Part shown: one piece after another, positions 24,320-33,008 of the stretch | How the letters are laid out: every line of letters starts with the position of its first letter | How positions within the stretch are numbered: position 1 is the first letter of the stretch | NCBI GenBank assembly: GCA_033837965.1 | Contig: JAJLLM010000024.1 | Span: 1 to 41,928, forward strand | Direction of reading: 5' to 3' | Length of the DNA stretch: 41,928 nucleotides | DNA from: Pseudazoarcus pumilus_A | GTDB taxonomy: Bacteria; Pseudomonadota; Gammaproteobacteria; Burkholderiales; Rhodocyclaceae | Position numbers and translations under genes: made by a program | Notes under the pieces: generated by a model | Database searches by the model: none | What the model saw: the letters and a program-made list of their open reading frames with translations, nothing else | Told to the model about the DNA's origin: nothing

Positions 24320-26116
24320 ATGCTGCCGGATTCGCTGCACGCCGCCATTGTCGGCCTGACCCTGCTTGCCCTGTTTGCCGCCTTCGTCCGTGAATGGCTC
24401 AAGCCCGAGGTGGCGGTGATGTGTGCGGTGGCGCTGCTGCTGGCCCTCGGGCTGCTCAAGCCGGCACAGGTGCTGAGCGTGTTCGGCAACAGTGCACCGG
24501 TGACCATCGCCTGCCTGTTCATCATCAGCGGCGCACTGGCGCGCACCGGTTGCGTGGACCGCCTCGGCGAGTGGCTGGCCGCGCTGGCGGGCAACAGTGA
24601 GCGGCGTCTGCTGCTGGCCATGCTCGGCGTCGGCGTGGTGGTGTCGCCCTTCATCAACAACACGCCGGTGGTGATGGTGATGATTCCCGCCGTCATCGCG
24701 ATCTGCGCGCGCCACGGCATCGCGCCGTCGCGCCTGCTGATTCCGCTGTCCTACGCCACCATCCTCGGTGGCCTGATCACCATGGTCGGCACCTCGACCA
24801 ACATCCTGGTGGATGGCGTTGCGCGCAACATGGGGCTGGAGCCCTTCCGCATGTTCGAGATCAGCCTGCCGGCGCTGGCGCTGGCGCTGGCCGGCTGCGC
24901 CTTCATGTACTTCTTTGCGCCGCGTCTGCTGCCGTCACGCGAGACCTTGACGCAGCAATTCACCGGTAGCGGCGACCGCCTGTTCATGACCGAGCTGTTC
25001 GTGCCGGAGGGTTCGCGCCTGGCCGGGCGCACGCTCAAGGAAGCACGGCTGTCCAACGGCACCATCAAGGTGCTGACGCTGTTCCGCGGTGACGACGAGA
25101 TTTCTTCGCCCTCGCCCGGCACGCTGCTGGTGGCCGGCGACCGGCTGGTGGTGCACAGCCGCAGCAAGGGCATGATGGATCTGCGCAGCACCGATCTGGT
25201 CGGCCTCAAGACGGCCGGTGCCGCGCATGATCTGGAAACCCTGCGCCGGCGCGGTGTGGTGATGGTGGAGGCGATTGTCGGCTCGACCTCGCGCTACGTG
25301 CAGCGCCCGATCCGCGACCTCGATCTGGCCGCGCGCTACGGCATCCACCTGATCGCTGTGCATCGCAAGAACGCCTCCATCGAGGACATCGGCGACGACT
25401 TCCAGTTGCAGTTCGGCGACGTCTTGCTGGTCGAAGGCACGCCGGCACAGATCAAGCGCTTCTGCGAGAACGGCGACCTGTTTGCCATCACCGACGGCAA
25501 GGCGCCGGCCAACCGTCAGGCCAAGGCGCCGATCGCGCTGGCGACGATTGCCGGCGTGATGCTGCTGGCAGCGCTCAACGTGATGCCCATCGAGGGGTTG
25601 GCGATGATCGGCGCGGCGGTGGTGATCGCCACCGGCTGCATCCGCTCGGACGAGGCCTGGAAGTCCATCGAGTGGCCGATCATCGTGCTCATCTTCGGCA
25701 TGCTGGCGCTGTCCATCGCCATGCGCGATTCCGGTCTGGCCGATCTGCTGGCGCGCGGGCTGGTGGTGGCCGGAGACGGCCTGAGTCCGTGGATGATGCT
25801 GGCGCTGGTGATCCTGCTGACCTCGATCACCACCGAGTTTGTCAGCAACAACGCCGTGGCGGTGTTGTTCACGCCGGTAGTGATCGGCGTGGCGCAGCAA
25901 CTCGGCGTGGATCCGCGACCCTTCGTGGTGGGAGTGATGTTCGCCGCCAGCGCGAGTTTCGCCACGCCCATCGGCTACCAGACGAACACGCTGGTGTACA
26001 ACGCCGGCAACTACCGTTTCACCGACTTCGCGCGGCTCGGCGTGCCGATGAACCTCATCGTGTGGGCCCTGGCCAGTCTGCTGATTCCGCTCTTCTGGCC
26101 GCTTGTGCCGCGCTGA
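24320..26116 (+). CDS. SLC13/DASS-type permease with two RCK_C domains
   Basis: 598 residues, polytopic inner-membrane protein. Two transport halves flank a cytoplasmic insert. The first half carries the Asn-rich helix-break motif SPFINNTPVVMVMIPAVIAI near 112, the second EFVSNNAVAVLFTPV near 508. Between them are two TrkA-C (RCK_C) domains at about 214-280 (FVPEGSRLAGRTLKEARLSN) and 312-392 (ILRD-like RPIRDLDLAARYGIHLIAVH, ending FGDVLLVEG). SLC13 members with this layout transport sulphate, di/tricarboxylates or other anions with Na+; the substrate cannot be told. The ribosome-binding site is weak. It is tail to tail with the original stop of the neighbouring GGDEF-EAL gene, with no bases between. 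Confidence 0.9.
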   Translation: MLPDSLHAAIVGLTLLALFAAFVREWLKPEVAVMCAVALLLALGLLKPAQVLSVFGNSAPVTIACLFIISGALARTGCVDRLGEWLAALAGNSERRLLLAMLGVGVVVSPFINNTPVVMVMIPAVIAICARHGIAPSRLLIPLSYATILGGLITMVGTSTNILVDGVARNMGLEPFRMFEISLPALALALAGCAFMYFFAPRLLPSRETLTQQFTGSGDRLFMTELFVPEGSRLAGRTLKEARLSNGTIKVLTLFRGDDEISSPSPGTLLVAGDRLVVHSRSKGMMDLRSTDLVGLKTAGAAHDLETLRRRGVVMVEAIVGSTSRYVQRPIRDLDLAARYGIHLIAVHRKNASIEDIGDDFQLQFGDVLLVEGTPAQIKRFCENGDLFAITDGKAPANRQAKAPIALATIAGVMLLAALNVMPIEGLAMIGAAVVIATGCIRSDEAWKSIEWPIIVLIFGMLALSIAMRDSGLADLLARGLVVAGDGLSPWMMLALVILLTSITTEFVSNNAVAVLFTPVVIGVAQQLGVDPRPFVVGVMFAASASFATPIGYQTNTLVYNAGNYRFTDFARLGVPMNLIVWALASLLIPLFWPLVPR

Positions 26117-26239
26117 TCAGGCGCCCGAGCGCGCGCTCAGCCACTCGCGTGCGGCGGTCGGGCGTCCGTAGAAGAAACCCTGATGCACGATGCTGGCGCG
26201 GCCGGCGAGGAATTCGGCCTGTTCGCGGGTTTCGATGCC
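26117..26239 (-). pseudogene. Detached 3' end of the GGDEF-EAL gene after an in-frame amber codon
   Basis: After the TAG at 26240-26242 the same frame continues for 40 sense codons before a TGA at 26117-26119. It reads GIETREQAEFLAGRA, then HQGFFYGRPTAAREWL, the canonical end of an EAL domain including the Gln-Gly of the QGxxxGRP signature. With GAG in place of TAG the protein would be 760 residues. The retained coding sense shows the interruption is recent, a sequencing error, or suppressed. Confidence 0.85.
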
Positions 26240-28399
26240 CTAGGCCACCACGTCCAGCTTCAGGTGCCCGGCGACCGACAGGATGGTCTCGACCAGCGCG
26301 GCGTCGCTGGGGTCGTCCGGCGCGTCTTGGATGAAGCTCTGGTCGATCTTCAGTTCGTGGATGGGCAGGCGTTTGAGGTAGGACAGTGACGAATAGCCGG
26401 TGCCGAAATCGTCGATCGAGAAACGCACGCCGATGGCCGCCAGTTCATGCATGCGCTCGGCAATCTCGGCGATGTTGTGGATGAACAGGCCCTCGGTGAT
26501 CTCCAGCGTGAGGAGCTTCGGATCGGCACCGCTGTCGGTCAGCACGCCTTTCAGCCAGGTCACGAAGTCACGCTGGCGGAAGTGGCGCGGGCTGACGTTT
26601 ACCGACAGCCGCAGCAGGCGTCCGGCGCGCGCTTCGAGCGCCATCAGCGAACAGGCCTCGGTCAGCACCCAGGCGCCGAGCGGTACGATGAGGCCGGATT
26701 CCTCGGCCATCGGGATGAACTCGCCCGGGCTCAGCAGGCCGCGTTGCGGATGCTGCCAGCGCACCAGCACTTCGGCGCCGACCACACCGCGTTCGGCATG
26801 TACCTGGGATTGCAGGTAGAGCCGCAACTGACCGTCGCTCAGGGCCTGGCGCAGATCGCGCTCGACCTTGAAGCTGTGCGCGGCGGACTCCCCCATGACG
26901 ATGTCGAAGAAGGCCGTCTGCTCGGCGCCGGCCGCCTTGGCGCGATGCAATGCGGTGTCTGCGCGGCGCAGGATGGTTTCGGGCGATTCGTCCGGGCCGC
27001 TTTCGGGGAACAGCGTGATGCCGATGCTCACCGTCAGGTCGAATTCCTCGCCGTCGAGTGTCAGCGCCTCGCGCAATCCGGTGTGGATCTTCTCGGCCAC
27101 GCTGAGTGCCCTGCGGCTGGCCCGCTCGGGATTGCCCGAGGTGTCGGGCAGCAGGATCGCGAACTCGTCGCCGGTCATGCGCGCCAGCGTATCGCCGGTG
27201 CGCAGCAGGCCTTCCAGGCGCTTGCTGAAGGCCGCCAGCAAGGCGTCGCCGACACGGTAGCCGCGGGCGTCGTTGATGACCTTGAAGCGGTTGATGTTGA
27301 GCAGCATCAGGGCTTCGATATGATCGGTGCGGCGGTGTGCGGTGAGCCCTTGGGTGAGGCGATCCATCAGCAGGCTGCGGTTGGGCAGGCCGGTGAGGGT
27401 GTCGTAATAGGCCAGACGGTGGATGCGCTCTTCGGTCTGCTTGCGGTCGGTCACGTCCACCACCGCGCACTGGATACCCTCGATGTCGCCGTCCGCGCCG
27501 CGGATCGGCGCCTTCACGATCTCGACGTGCACGACTTCGCCGGTGCGTTCGGACAGATGCGTGGCGGTAAGTGACACGGACTCGCCCGAGGCAATCACGT
27601 CGGCATCCACCGAGCGGTAGTGCTGGGCCAGTTCCGGCGGGGCGATGGAGTAGGCGTCGAGGCCGATCAGCTCTTCCTCGCTCTTGCCGAGGGTTTGCTG
27701 GAAGACCTTGTTGGCAAAGGTGATGCGACCGTCGAGGTCGTAGCGGAAGATGTTCTGCGGCAGGCTGTCGACCAGCGAGCGGTACAGCGCCTCGCTCTTT
27801 TCCAGCTCGTGTTCGCTGCGGTCGCGCCGCAGGCGGTTGGCCAGCAGCATGCCCAATGCCGCGGTGGCGACCGGATGCACGATCATCACCGGCAGGCCGA
27901 TGGCGGCAATCACGGCAGGGCCGACCCCGCCCGGCAGCGTCATCATCAGCGCGATCATGACCGCATGCACCACGATGCCCAGCGCGTACAGCTCGCGTCC
28001 GCGGATGTTCTCCAGCGTGCTGCGCATGCGTGCACGCCACAGCACCCCGATGAGCGAGGCTGCGAGAACGGTGAGGACGCCGGTGATCGCGCCGCCGCCG
28101 CCCAGGCTGTAGCGGTAGGCGCCGGCAATCAGCGCCGCTACGGCCGTCGGGATGGCGCCGAAGAACAGGCCCGACATGGCGAGGATGACCGTGCGGGTGT
28201 CGAACACCACGCCATCGGTGAGCACGAAGGGCGCCTTCATCACGCCGATGGCGATGAGCCCCAGCACCCCGCCGATCAGCAGCTGTGTGCCGCGGCTGCG
28301 GTCGAGCCGGAAGCGCCCGGTCGCCAGCTCGAAGACCAGCACCATCGCCAGCAGCAAGGCGGCGTTGTAGAGCAGCGCGGCGAGCACCGTGGAGGACAT
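26240..28399 (-). CDS. Membrane 5TMR_LYT-PAS-GGDEF-EAL protein, truncated by amber codon
   Basis: 719 residues as read. An N-terminal hydrophobic sensor with about six TM segments (residues 1-190) resembles the LytS-type 5TM region (FDTRTVILAMSGLFFGAIPT). A PAS domain begins near 200 (YRSLVDSLPQNIFRYDLDGR). The GGDEF domain near 335-490 is degenerate: the signature is TGDEF near 408 and the metal-binding Asp is Asn (LLNINRFKVIND). The EAL domain begins near 500; its signature is EVL (AEVLVRW), while Asn of NVSPRHF, Glu of LEITEG, DDFGTGYSS and LKIDQSF are kept. The frame stops at TAG exactly where EGIET should begin. Probably no cyclase activity; phosphodiesterase activity is lost unless the codon is read through. 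Confidence 0.88.
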   Translation of the reverse strand: MSSTVLAALLYNAALLLAMVLVFELATGRFRLDRSRGTQLLIGGVLGLIAIGVMKAPFVLTDGVVFDTRTVILAMSGLFFGAIPTAVAALIAGAYRYSLGGGGAITGVLTVLAASLIGVLWRARMRSTLENIRGRELYALGIVVHAVMIALMMTLPGGVGPAVIAAIGLPVMIVHPVATAALGMLLANRLRRDRSEHELEKSEALYRSLVDSLPQNIFRYDLDGRITFANKVFQQTLGKSEEELIGLDAYSIAPPELAQHYRSVDADVIASGESVSLTATHLSERTGEVVHVEIVKAPIRGADGDIEGIQCAVVDVTDRKQTEERIHRLAYYDTLTGLPNRSLLMDRLTQGLTAHRRTDHIEALMLLNINRFKVINDARGYRVGDALLAAFSKRLEGLLRTGDTLARMTGDEFAILLPDTSGNPERASRRALSVAEKIHTGLREALTLDGEEFDLTVSIGITLFPESGPDESPETILRRADTALHRAKAAGAEQTAFFDIVMGESAAHSFKVERDLRQALSDGQLRLYLQSQVHAERGVVGAEVLVRWQHPQRGLLSPGEFIPMAEESGLIVPLGAWVLTEACSLMALEARAGRLLRLSVNVSPRHFRQRDFVTWLKGVLTDSGADPKLLTLEITEGLFIHNIAEIAERMHELAAIGVRFSIDDFGTGYSSLSYLKRLPIHELKIDQSFIQDAPDDPSDAALVETILSVAGHLKLDVVA

Positions 28400-28581
28400 G
28401 GCTCAGGTCGTCCGTCGAACGGCGGTCGTCTGGACAGGCTTTATCGCACGCATTAATCAAGGTCCGGCAAGGGCGGCAATCGAGTCTATCGCAATGCAGC
28501 TTAGGGACAAGTACGGATTGAATCCAGGGCCGGATCAGTGTTGCGTATAGGATTACTGAACTAATTCTTGCGCCGTACAGG

Positions 28582-28627
28582 ACGACCGCCCCGATCTCCC
28601 CGCAACGCGGGAGATCGGGGCGGTCGT
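28582..28627. terminator. Strong hairpin downstream of the siderophore receptor operon
   Basis: Perfect 19-bp stem ACGACCGCCCCGATCTCCC with its complement, 8-base loop, 29 bases after the stop of the last gene of the leftward receptor-PepSY operon. No T tract follows on either strand, so Rho-independent action is uncertain. The rest of the 28400-28655 gap, including the upstream region of the GGDEF-EAL gene, shows nothing I can name. Confidence 0.6.
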
Positions 28628-28655
28628 GGCATGCAATCCGCGTGCGCAGCGCAGA

Positions 28656-29105
28656 TCAGTCCCGGTGCGATGGCAGCGGCCAGCTGGCGTGGTGTATGGC
28701 GCCGCTCCAGTCCTGTGCTGTGATCCAGAGTAGGTGCTCGTCCGTGAGTTCTTCCGGCCAGGGCACATGCGCTTCGAGAATGTCTCCATGGCCATGTATG
28801 ACGCCTTCGATCTTCGCGTCGAGGGCTGGCGCGGTGCTTGCGACGCGGGCGATGGCGGTCCGGACCTGGGCTCCGCAGCCGGGGCAGAGGTGGAAACGGA
28901 AGTCCTTTACCAGTGCGCCATCGTGCCGGTAGGGCGGATTAATGTCCGCAGGGGTAGGGGCCATCGACCAGGAGCCGAGCGTCTGCGCGGGCCAGGGGTC
29001 GGGCGTGGAGGGCGGTGTCAGCGACGCGTAGAAGAACCACGCCGGTGCGATGAGCAACAGCGCGTTGAGACAGTACTTCAGCTTGCCTGGGTGACGCGTG
29101 TTCAT
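28656..29105 (-). CDS. Unrecognised single-TM protein with CPGC motif
   Basis: 149 residues; I do not recognise a family. An N-terminal hydrophobic helix (about residues 12-28, CLNALLLIAPAWFFYASL) is followed by a periplasm-like proline-rich stretch, then FRFHLCPGCGAQVRTAIARV with a CxxC pair preceded by His, and a His/Trp-rich C-terminus (VIHGHGDILEAHVPW, SGAIHHASWPLP). The ATG overlaps the stop of the PepSY gene as ATGA, so translation is coupled. Context (siderophore receptor, PepSY membrane protein) suggests a periplasmic accessory in ferric-siderophore reduction or metal handling; that is inference. The CPGC could bind metal or act as a redox pair. Confidence 0.85.
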   Translation of the reverse strand: MNTRHPGKLKYCLNALLLIAPAWFFYASLTPPSTPDPWPAQTLGSWSMAPTPADINPPYRHDGALVKDFRFHLCPGCGAQVRTAIARVASTAPALDAKIEGVIHGHGDILEAHVPWPEELTDEHLLWITAQDWSGAIHHASWPLPSHRD

Positions 29106-30262
29106 GTGCGTACCTCCTCAAGTGCGGGTGAGCGCTTCGCCGCGCTGCGGATGCCGGCCTCCCGCGTCGTACGGCGGCCCCAGATCACGAATCCGGTCAC
29201 CGACATCGCACTCAGCAGGAGGCCGAAGACGAACCACAGCAGTTTGGTCCACAGCCCGCCGAGGGTGCCGTAATGCAGGGGGTCGGCGATGTGGCTCAGG
29301 ATCTGCAAGGCGTTCATCGAGGCTGGCTGGCGCAGTTGCGCGATCTCTCCGCTCCATGGGTCGACGAAGGCGCGATACGCGTACTGGTCGAAGAGCCAGT
29401 TTTCGCCGGAGCCTGCGATGCTGATGTGCCCCCGGCTGAACTCCGGCAAGCTGATGTAGGACGGCTCGATTGACGGGAGGGCGGTGCGTGCGCGCTCCAG
29501 CGCTTCCGCCAGGTCGATCGGCTGTGCCGGCTTACCGTCGACCGTGAAGGGGACGTCGGTGAGCGGCACCGGATCGGGATGGTTCCAGATGTCCACTTCG
29601 TTGTGCCACAGCACGGCCTGCGTCAGATACCACAGTCCGGTGGTGCCGATGATCAGCAGGAACCACAGCGACCACGCGCCGGTGAGGCGGTGCAGGTCGC
29701 CCATGAACACGCGCAGGCCCGAGCCCAGGCGCAACTGCGGACGTGTGTAGGCTCGCCAGAAGCGGCGGTAGATGACCACTCCGGTGATCAATGCGCCCAG
29801 CGTCACGAGGGACATCGCGGCCACCAGGTAGTACCCGACGCTGTAGTTGTGGTGCCAGGGAAACAGCAGCCAGCCGTGCAGTGAGCGCATGAAGCCGATG
29901 AAGGTCGGCCCGCCTGCGATGGCCTGTACCTCGGCGGTGTAGGGGTTGACGTAGGCGCGCGCGGGCAGGCCATCGGGTGTGCGGATGCCGATGGCTGTGA
30001 CCAGATACGGTTCGAGCACAATGATGTCGGCGATGTGTGCCTGCGGGGCGGCCTCGCGCACCGCATCCACGAGTTCCGGCAGAGGCTTGCGCGGCAGGTC
30101 GTCGGGGTTGTGTGCACGCGCGGCCGGATTCGCCAGCCAGGTGATCTCGTGGCTGACCACGGCGATCGTGCCGGTCAGGCACACGAAGCAGAACACCACC
30201 CATACCGGCAGGGCGAGCCAGCCGTGGATCTGGAACCAGCGTTTGCGGTTGAGCGAGGCCAT
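29102..30262 (-). CDS. PepSY-associated TM helix protein, ferric-siderophore reductase-like
   Basis: 386 residues, inner membrane. Four main TM segments: an N-terminal one in HGWLALPVWVVFCFVCLTGT, a second near 150-170 (YYLVAAMSLVTLGALITGVV), a third in LTGAWSLWFLLIIGTTGLWY and a C-terminal one in LLWFVFGLLLSAMSVTGFVI. Two periplasmic PepSY-like domains lie between. Membrane histidines (FQIHGW, SLHGWLLFPWHHN, LHRLTGAW, DPLHYGTLGG) fit haem binding as in FoxB/FsrB-type proteins that reduce iron in siderophores. The ATG at 30262 is five bases after the receptor stop; the open frame upstream overlaps the receptor and has no similarity. Stop overlaps the CPGC-protein gene. Confidence 0.88.
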   Translation of the reverse strand: MASLNRKRWFQIHGWLALPVWVVFCFVCLTGTIAVVSHEITWLANPAARAHNPDDLPRKPLPELVDAVREAAPQAHIADIIVLEPYLVTAIGIRTPDGLPARAYVNPYTAEVQAIAGGPTFIGFMRSLHGWLLFPWHHNYSVGYYLVAAMSLVTLGALITGVVIYRRFWRAYTRPQLRLGSGLRVFMGDLHRLTGAWSLWFLLIIGTTGLWYLTQAVLWHNEVDIWNHPDPVPLTDVPFTVDGKPAQPIDLAEALERARTALPSIEPSYISLPEFSRGHISIAGSGENWLFDQYAYRAFVDPWSGEIAQLRQPASMNALQILSHIADPLHYGTLGGLWTKLLWFVFGLLLSAMSVTGFVIWGRRTTREAGIRSAAKRSPALEEVRT

Positions 30263-30267
30263 GGCGG

Positions 30268-32448
30268 TCAGAAGCGGTAGCCGACGGTCGCCACCACGCT
30301 GCGCTTGGTGCCGACGAAGCAGTCTCCGCGCGCCAGGCAGGTGGTGTAGTAGGTCTTGTCGGTGAGGTTGTTGAGGTTCAGCGCGAAGTTCCACGGGCCG
30401 CTCTGGTAGCCGAACATGGCATCCACCAGGGTGTAGCCCGGCGTCTTGAGCGCATCGCGGCCGTCCCAGCTCGAGCCGATGTAGCGCACGCCGGCGCCGG
30501 CGATGAAACCGGGCTTGCCGCCGATCGCGAAGCGGTGCTGCAGCCACAGCGAGGCAAGATGTTCCGGTACCGAGGGCAGCCGCTTGCCCTCGTCGGCGGT
30601 CGAGCCCTTGAGCACCTTGGTGTCGGTGTAGGAATAACCGGCGATGAGGTCGGTCGCGTAATCGAGCTGGAGCAGCGCCTCCAGTTCGATGCCGCGCGAG
30701 CGGGCCTCGCCGACCTGGATCTGGTTGGACGGATTGACCGGGTCGGGCACCTTGCGATTCTTCTCGCGCAGGTCGTACAGCGCCGCAGTGATGTAACCGC
30801 CGTTCTCTGCCGGTTGGTACTTCAGGCCGAGCTCGATCTGCTCGCCTTCCAGCGGTTTGAAGGGGTTGTCGTTGAAGTCCAGGCCGATCTCGGGCTTGAA
30901 CGACTCGGACCAGCTGACATACGGGTGTACGCCGTTATCGGCTTTGTACATCAGGGCCAAACGCTTGGTCAGGGCACGATCGGTCTGGCTGGCGCTGCCC
31001 TCGGTGCTGTTTCTGGCGGTATCGTGGCGCAGGCCCAGCACGGCGATCCAGCGCTCATCGAAGGTGATCTGGTCCTGCAGGTAGAAGCCGCTCTGACGCA
31101 CCGTGTTTTCGGGCGATTCGACGTAGGTCGACGGATCCGGCGGGGTGAAGGTGCCATACACCGGGTCGTACAGATTGAGCGGGGTGGCCGCGCCGTAGGC
31201 TGTCTTGCGGTTGGTGGTGGCGCGCTGGAAGTCGAAACCGGCCAGCACGGTGTGCCTGACCCGCTCGGTGCCGAATTCGGCCTGTGCCTGATGATCGACC
31301 GTCCAGTACTTGAGCTCCGGTTGCGAGACATAGAACACGCGGTCGATCGTGCCGTCGTCCTGCAGGTCGGGCGGGAAGGCCGGATACAGCGTGCGGTAAT
31401 CGACCTCGCTCTCGGAGTAGCGCAGGTTCTGGCGGAAGGTCCAGGTCTCGTTGGGCGACCAGCGCAGCTGCGAAGTCAGTGCCTTCTGTTCGGTGTCATA
31501 GGCGTCGAAGCCCGGCTCGCTCATGAATACGTCGATCGGGATGCGCCCCAGGCCCGGCGGTCCCGGCTTCACCGCGCCGCGATGCGGCAGGAATTGGGTG
31601 GTCGAGCCGGACTTGTCCTTCTGCAGGTTGGCCGAGACGGTCCATTCCAGCGAGCTGTCGGGGCGCCAGGTCAGCGACGGCATCAGCACGCGGCGGTCGT
31701 CGTCAACACGATTGACCTGGGTGCCGGACTCGCGGCCGACGGCGACCAGGCGGTACAGCAGGGTTGCGTCATCGTTGACCGGCCCGGTCACGTCGATGGC
31801 GAACTGTTTCAGATCGTGGTTGCCCAGCTGTACCTGCATCTCGCCCTGGCGTGTCGCCAGCGGGCGTTTGCTGACCAGATTGGTGATGCCGCCGACCGAA
31901 CCCTGCCCGTAGAGCACCGAGGATGGGCCTTTCAGTACCTCGACACGTTCCAGCGTGAATGGGTCCGGGCGGACGTTGGTGTAGGCGCCGAAGCTCTGCT
32001 GCAGGCCGTCCAGATATTGCACCGGGGCGGTGCCGCGTACCAGCGACCAGTCGCCGCGCGAATCGAGGCCGTAGGTCTCGGCATATACGCCGGCGGAGTA
32101 GCGCAGGGTTTCCTGCACCGTGCGGGCGCCCTGGTCTCGGATGCGGTCGGCGGTGATCACGGACACCGATTGCGGCGTCTCGACCAGCGGCGTGTCGGTC
32201 TTCGTGGCGGTCGCGCTGCGTGTGGCGATATGGCCGTTCACCGGGCCGGTAGCGCTTTCCTCGGTGGCGCCGGTGACCGTCACGGTCGGCAGGGTGGTGG
32301 TGTGTTCGGCAGCTTCGTCGGCGTGGGCGTTAAAGCTGCCGAGTGCGAGAAGGAGTGCGACGCCCAGTCGGGTCGGGACAGGGCGGGCGTCAGGCCTCGC
32401 CCAGCGCCGGGCAGTGATGGTTGGATTTGTCATTTCGGGTCGTGTCAT
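30268..32448 (-). CDS. TonB-dependent siderophore receptor
   Basis: About 726 residues, outer-membrane beta barrel of the ferrichrome/ferrioxamine-type receptor class. Signal sequence in the first ~45 residues (TRLGVALLLALGSFNAHA|DE). A TonB-box-like LPTVTVTGA is followed by the plug: TPQSVSVITADRIRDQG, VEVLKGPSSVLYGQGSVGG and NLVSKRP. The barrel ends in the canonical aromatic GYRF. The start is uncertain: ATG at 32448, ATG at 32433 and GTG at 32481 are in frame and none has a strong ribosome-binding site. The ligand cannot be assigned. Followed at 5 bases by the PepSY gene. A Fur-like palindrome lies 150 bases upstream. Confidence 0.93.
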   Translation of the reverse strand: MTRPEMTNPTITARRWARPDARPVPTRLGVALLLALGSFNAHADEAAEHTTTLPTVTVTGATEESATGPVNGHIATRSATATKTDTPLVETPQSVSVITADRIRDQGARTVQETLRYSAGVYAETYGLDSRGDWSLVRGTAPVQYLDGLQQSFGAYTNVRPDPFTLERVEVLKGPSSVLYGQGSVGGITNLVSKRPLATRQGEMQVQLGNHDLKQFAIDVTGPVNDDATLLYRLVAVGRESGTQVNRVDDDRRVLMPSLTWRPDSSLEWTVSANLQKDKSGSTTQFLPHRGAVKPGPPGLGRIPIDVFMSEPGFDAYDTEQKALTSQLRWSPNETWTFRQNLRYSESEVDYRTLYPAFPPDLQDDGTIDRVFYVSQPELKYWTVDHQAQAEFGTERVRHTVLAGFDFQRATTNRKTAYGAATPLNLYDPVYGTFTPPDPSTYVESPENTVRQSGFYLQDQITFDERWIAVLGLRHDTARNSTEGSASQTDRALTKRLALMYKADNGVHPYVSWSESFKPEIGLDFNDNPFKPLEGEQIELGLKYQPAENGGYITAALYDLREKNRKVPDPVNPSNQIQVGEARSRGIELEALLQLDYATDLIAGYSYTDTKVLKGSTADEGKRLPSVPEHLASLWLQHRFAIGGKPGFIAGAGVRYIGSSWDGRDALKTPGYTLVDAMFGYQSGPWNFALNLNNLTDKTYYTTCLARGDCFVGTKRSVVATVGYRF

Positions 32449-32599
32449 GTGCCGCTGCGTGCGGCTTGACCCGGAAAGCACTCAACTCAGGCAGCGAGCC
32501 AACCCTGGAGGGTTCCGGCTTCCGGGCCGGGTTGCTGGCTGGCTTGGCGCTGGGAGCTGCCTGGCTGGCTGGAATCTGCATCGCGTCAGAAGCGCATAA

Positions 32600-32624
32600 A
32601 ATAACGCGAATCATTCGTATTATT
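32600..32624. promoter_or_regulatory. Putative Fur box upstream of the siderophore receptor
   Basis: Interrupted palindrome AATAACGCGAAT-C-ATTCGTATTATT with 10 of 12 paired positions, in the only AT-rich patch between phhB and the receptor gene. The leftward reading ATACGAATGATTCGC resembles the betaproteobacterial Fur site and the one at 39647. The remaining leader (32449-32599) shows no further element. Confidence 0.6.
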
Positions 32625-32655
32625 AATTTTGTCTGTTTTGTGGTCAAGTTCGCTT

Positions 32656-32994
32656 TCAGCGCTCCTGGAGCGTGTCTGTGCGCGCCGCCATGATGAAATC
32701 GTTCTCGTGCAGGCCCTTGATTTTCTTGGTCTGCCACGACACGGTCGCCCAGCCCCAGCCGAACGAGATGTCCGGGTGGTGGCCCTGCTGCTCGGACAGT
32801 TCGCCCAGGCGCGTGACGAAGTCCAGCGCCTCGCGGAAGTTGCCGAAGGTGTAGCGCTTCTCCAGCCGCCGCGCCTCGTCGAGCAGGTTCCAGCCGGGGG
32901 TGGAGGCGAGCAGCTCCTTCGCCCTGGTCGGGCCGAGCGGCGGGATGCCGCCCTGGCAGGGGGTGCAGGTCTTGCGGGTCAGATCGTCACTCAC
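32656..32994 (-). CDS. phhB: Pterin-4a-carbinolamine dehydratase
   Basis: 112 residues. Dehydrates 4a-hydroxytetrahydrobiopterin, recycling the cofactor of phenylalanine hydroxylase; some homologues act in molybdopterin or other pterin contexts. The active-site motif EQQGHHPDISFGWGWATVSW has His72-His73-Pro74, followed by KIKGLHENDFIMAARTD. The N-terminal extension contains CTPCQGG, a CxxC pair common in proteobacterial versions. The start is GTG at 32994, fixed by GGAGG seven bases upstream; no ATG is available. No phenylalanine hydroxylase is nearby. It lies directly after the thiC terminator. Confidence 0.92.
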   Translation of the reverse strand: MSDDLTRKTCTPCQGGIPPLGPTRAKELLASTPGWNLLDEARRLEKRYTFGNFREALDFVTRLGELSEQQGHHPDISFGWGWATVSWQTKKIKGLHENDFIMAARTDTLQER

Positions 32995-33008
32995 AGGGTG
33001 TCCTCCAG

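Noticed and set aside
30535..32469. Plus-strand open frame opposite the TonB-dependent receptor
   Set aside because: The minus strand has signal peptide, plug and barrel motifs; the plus frame has none.
32421..32693. Small plus-strand frame covering the Fur-box region
   Set aside because: It runs through the regulatory palindrome and into the antisense of phhB, with no ribosome-binding site or motif.
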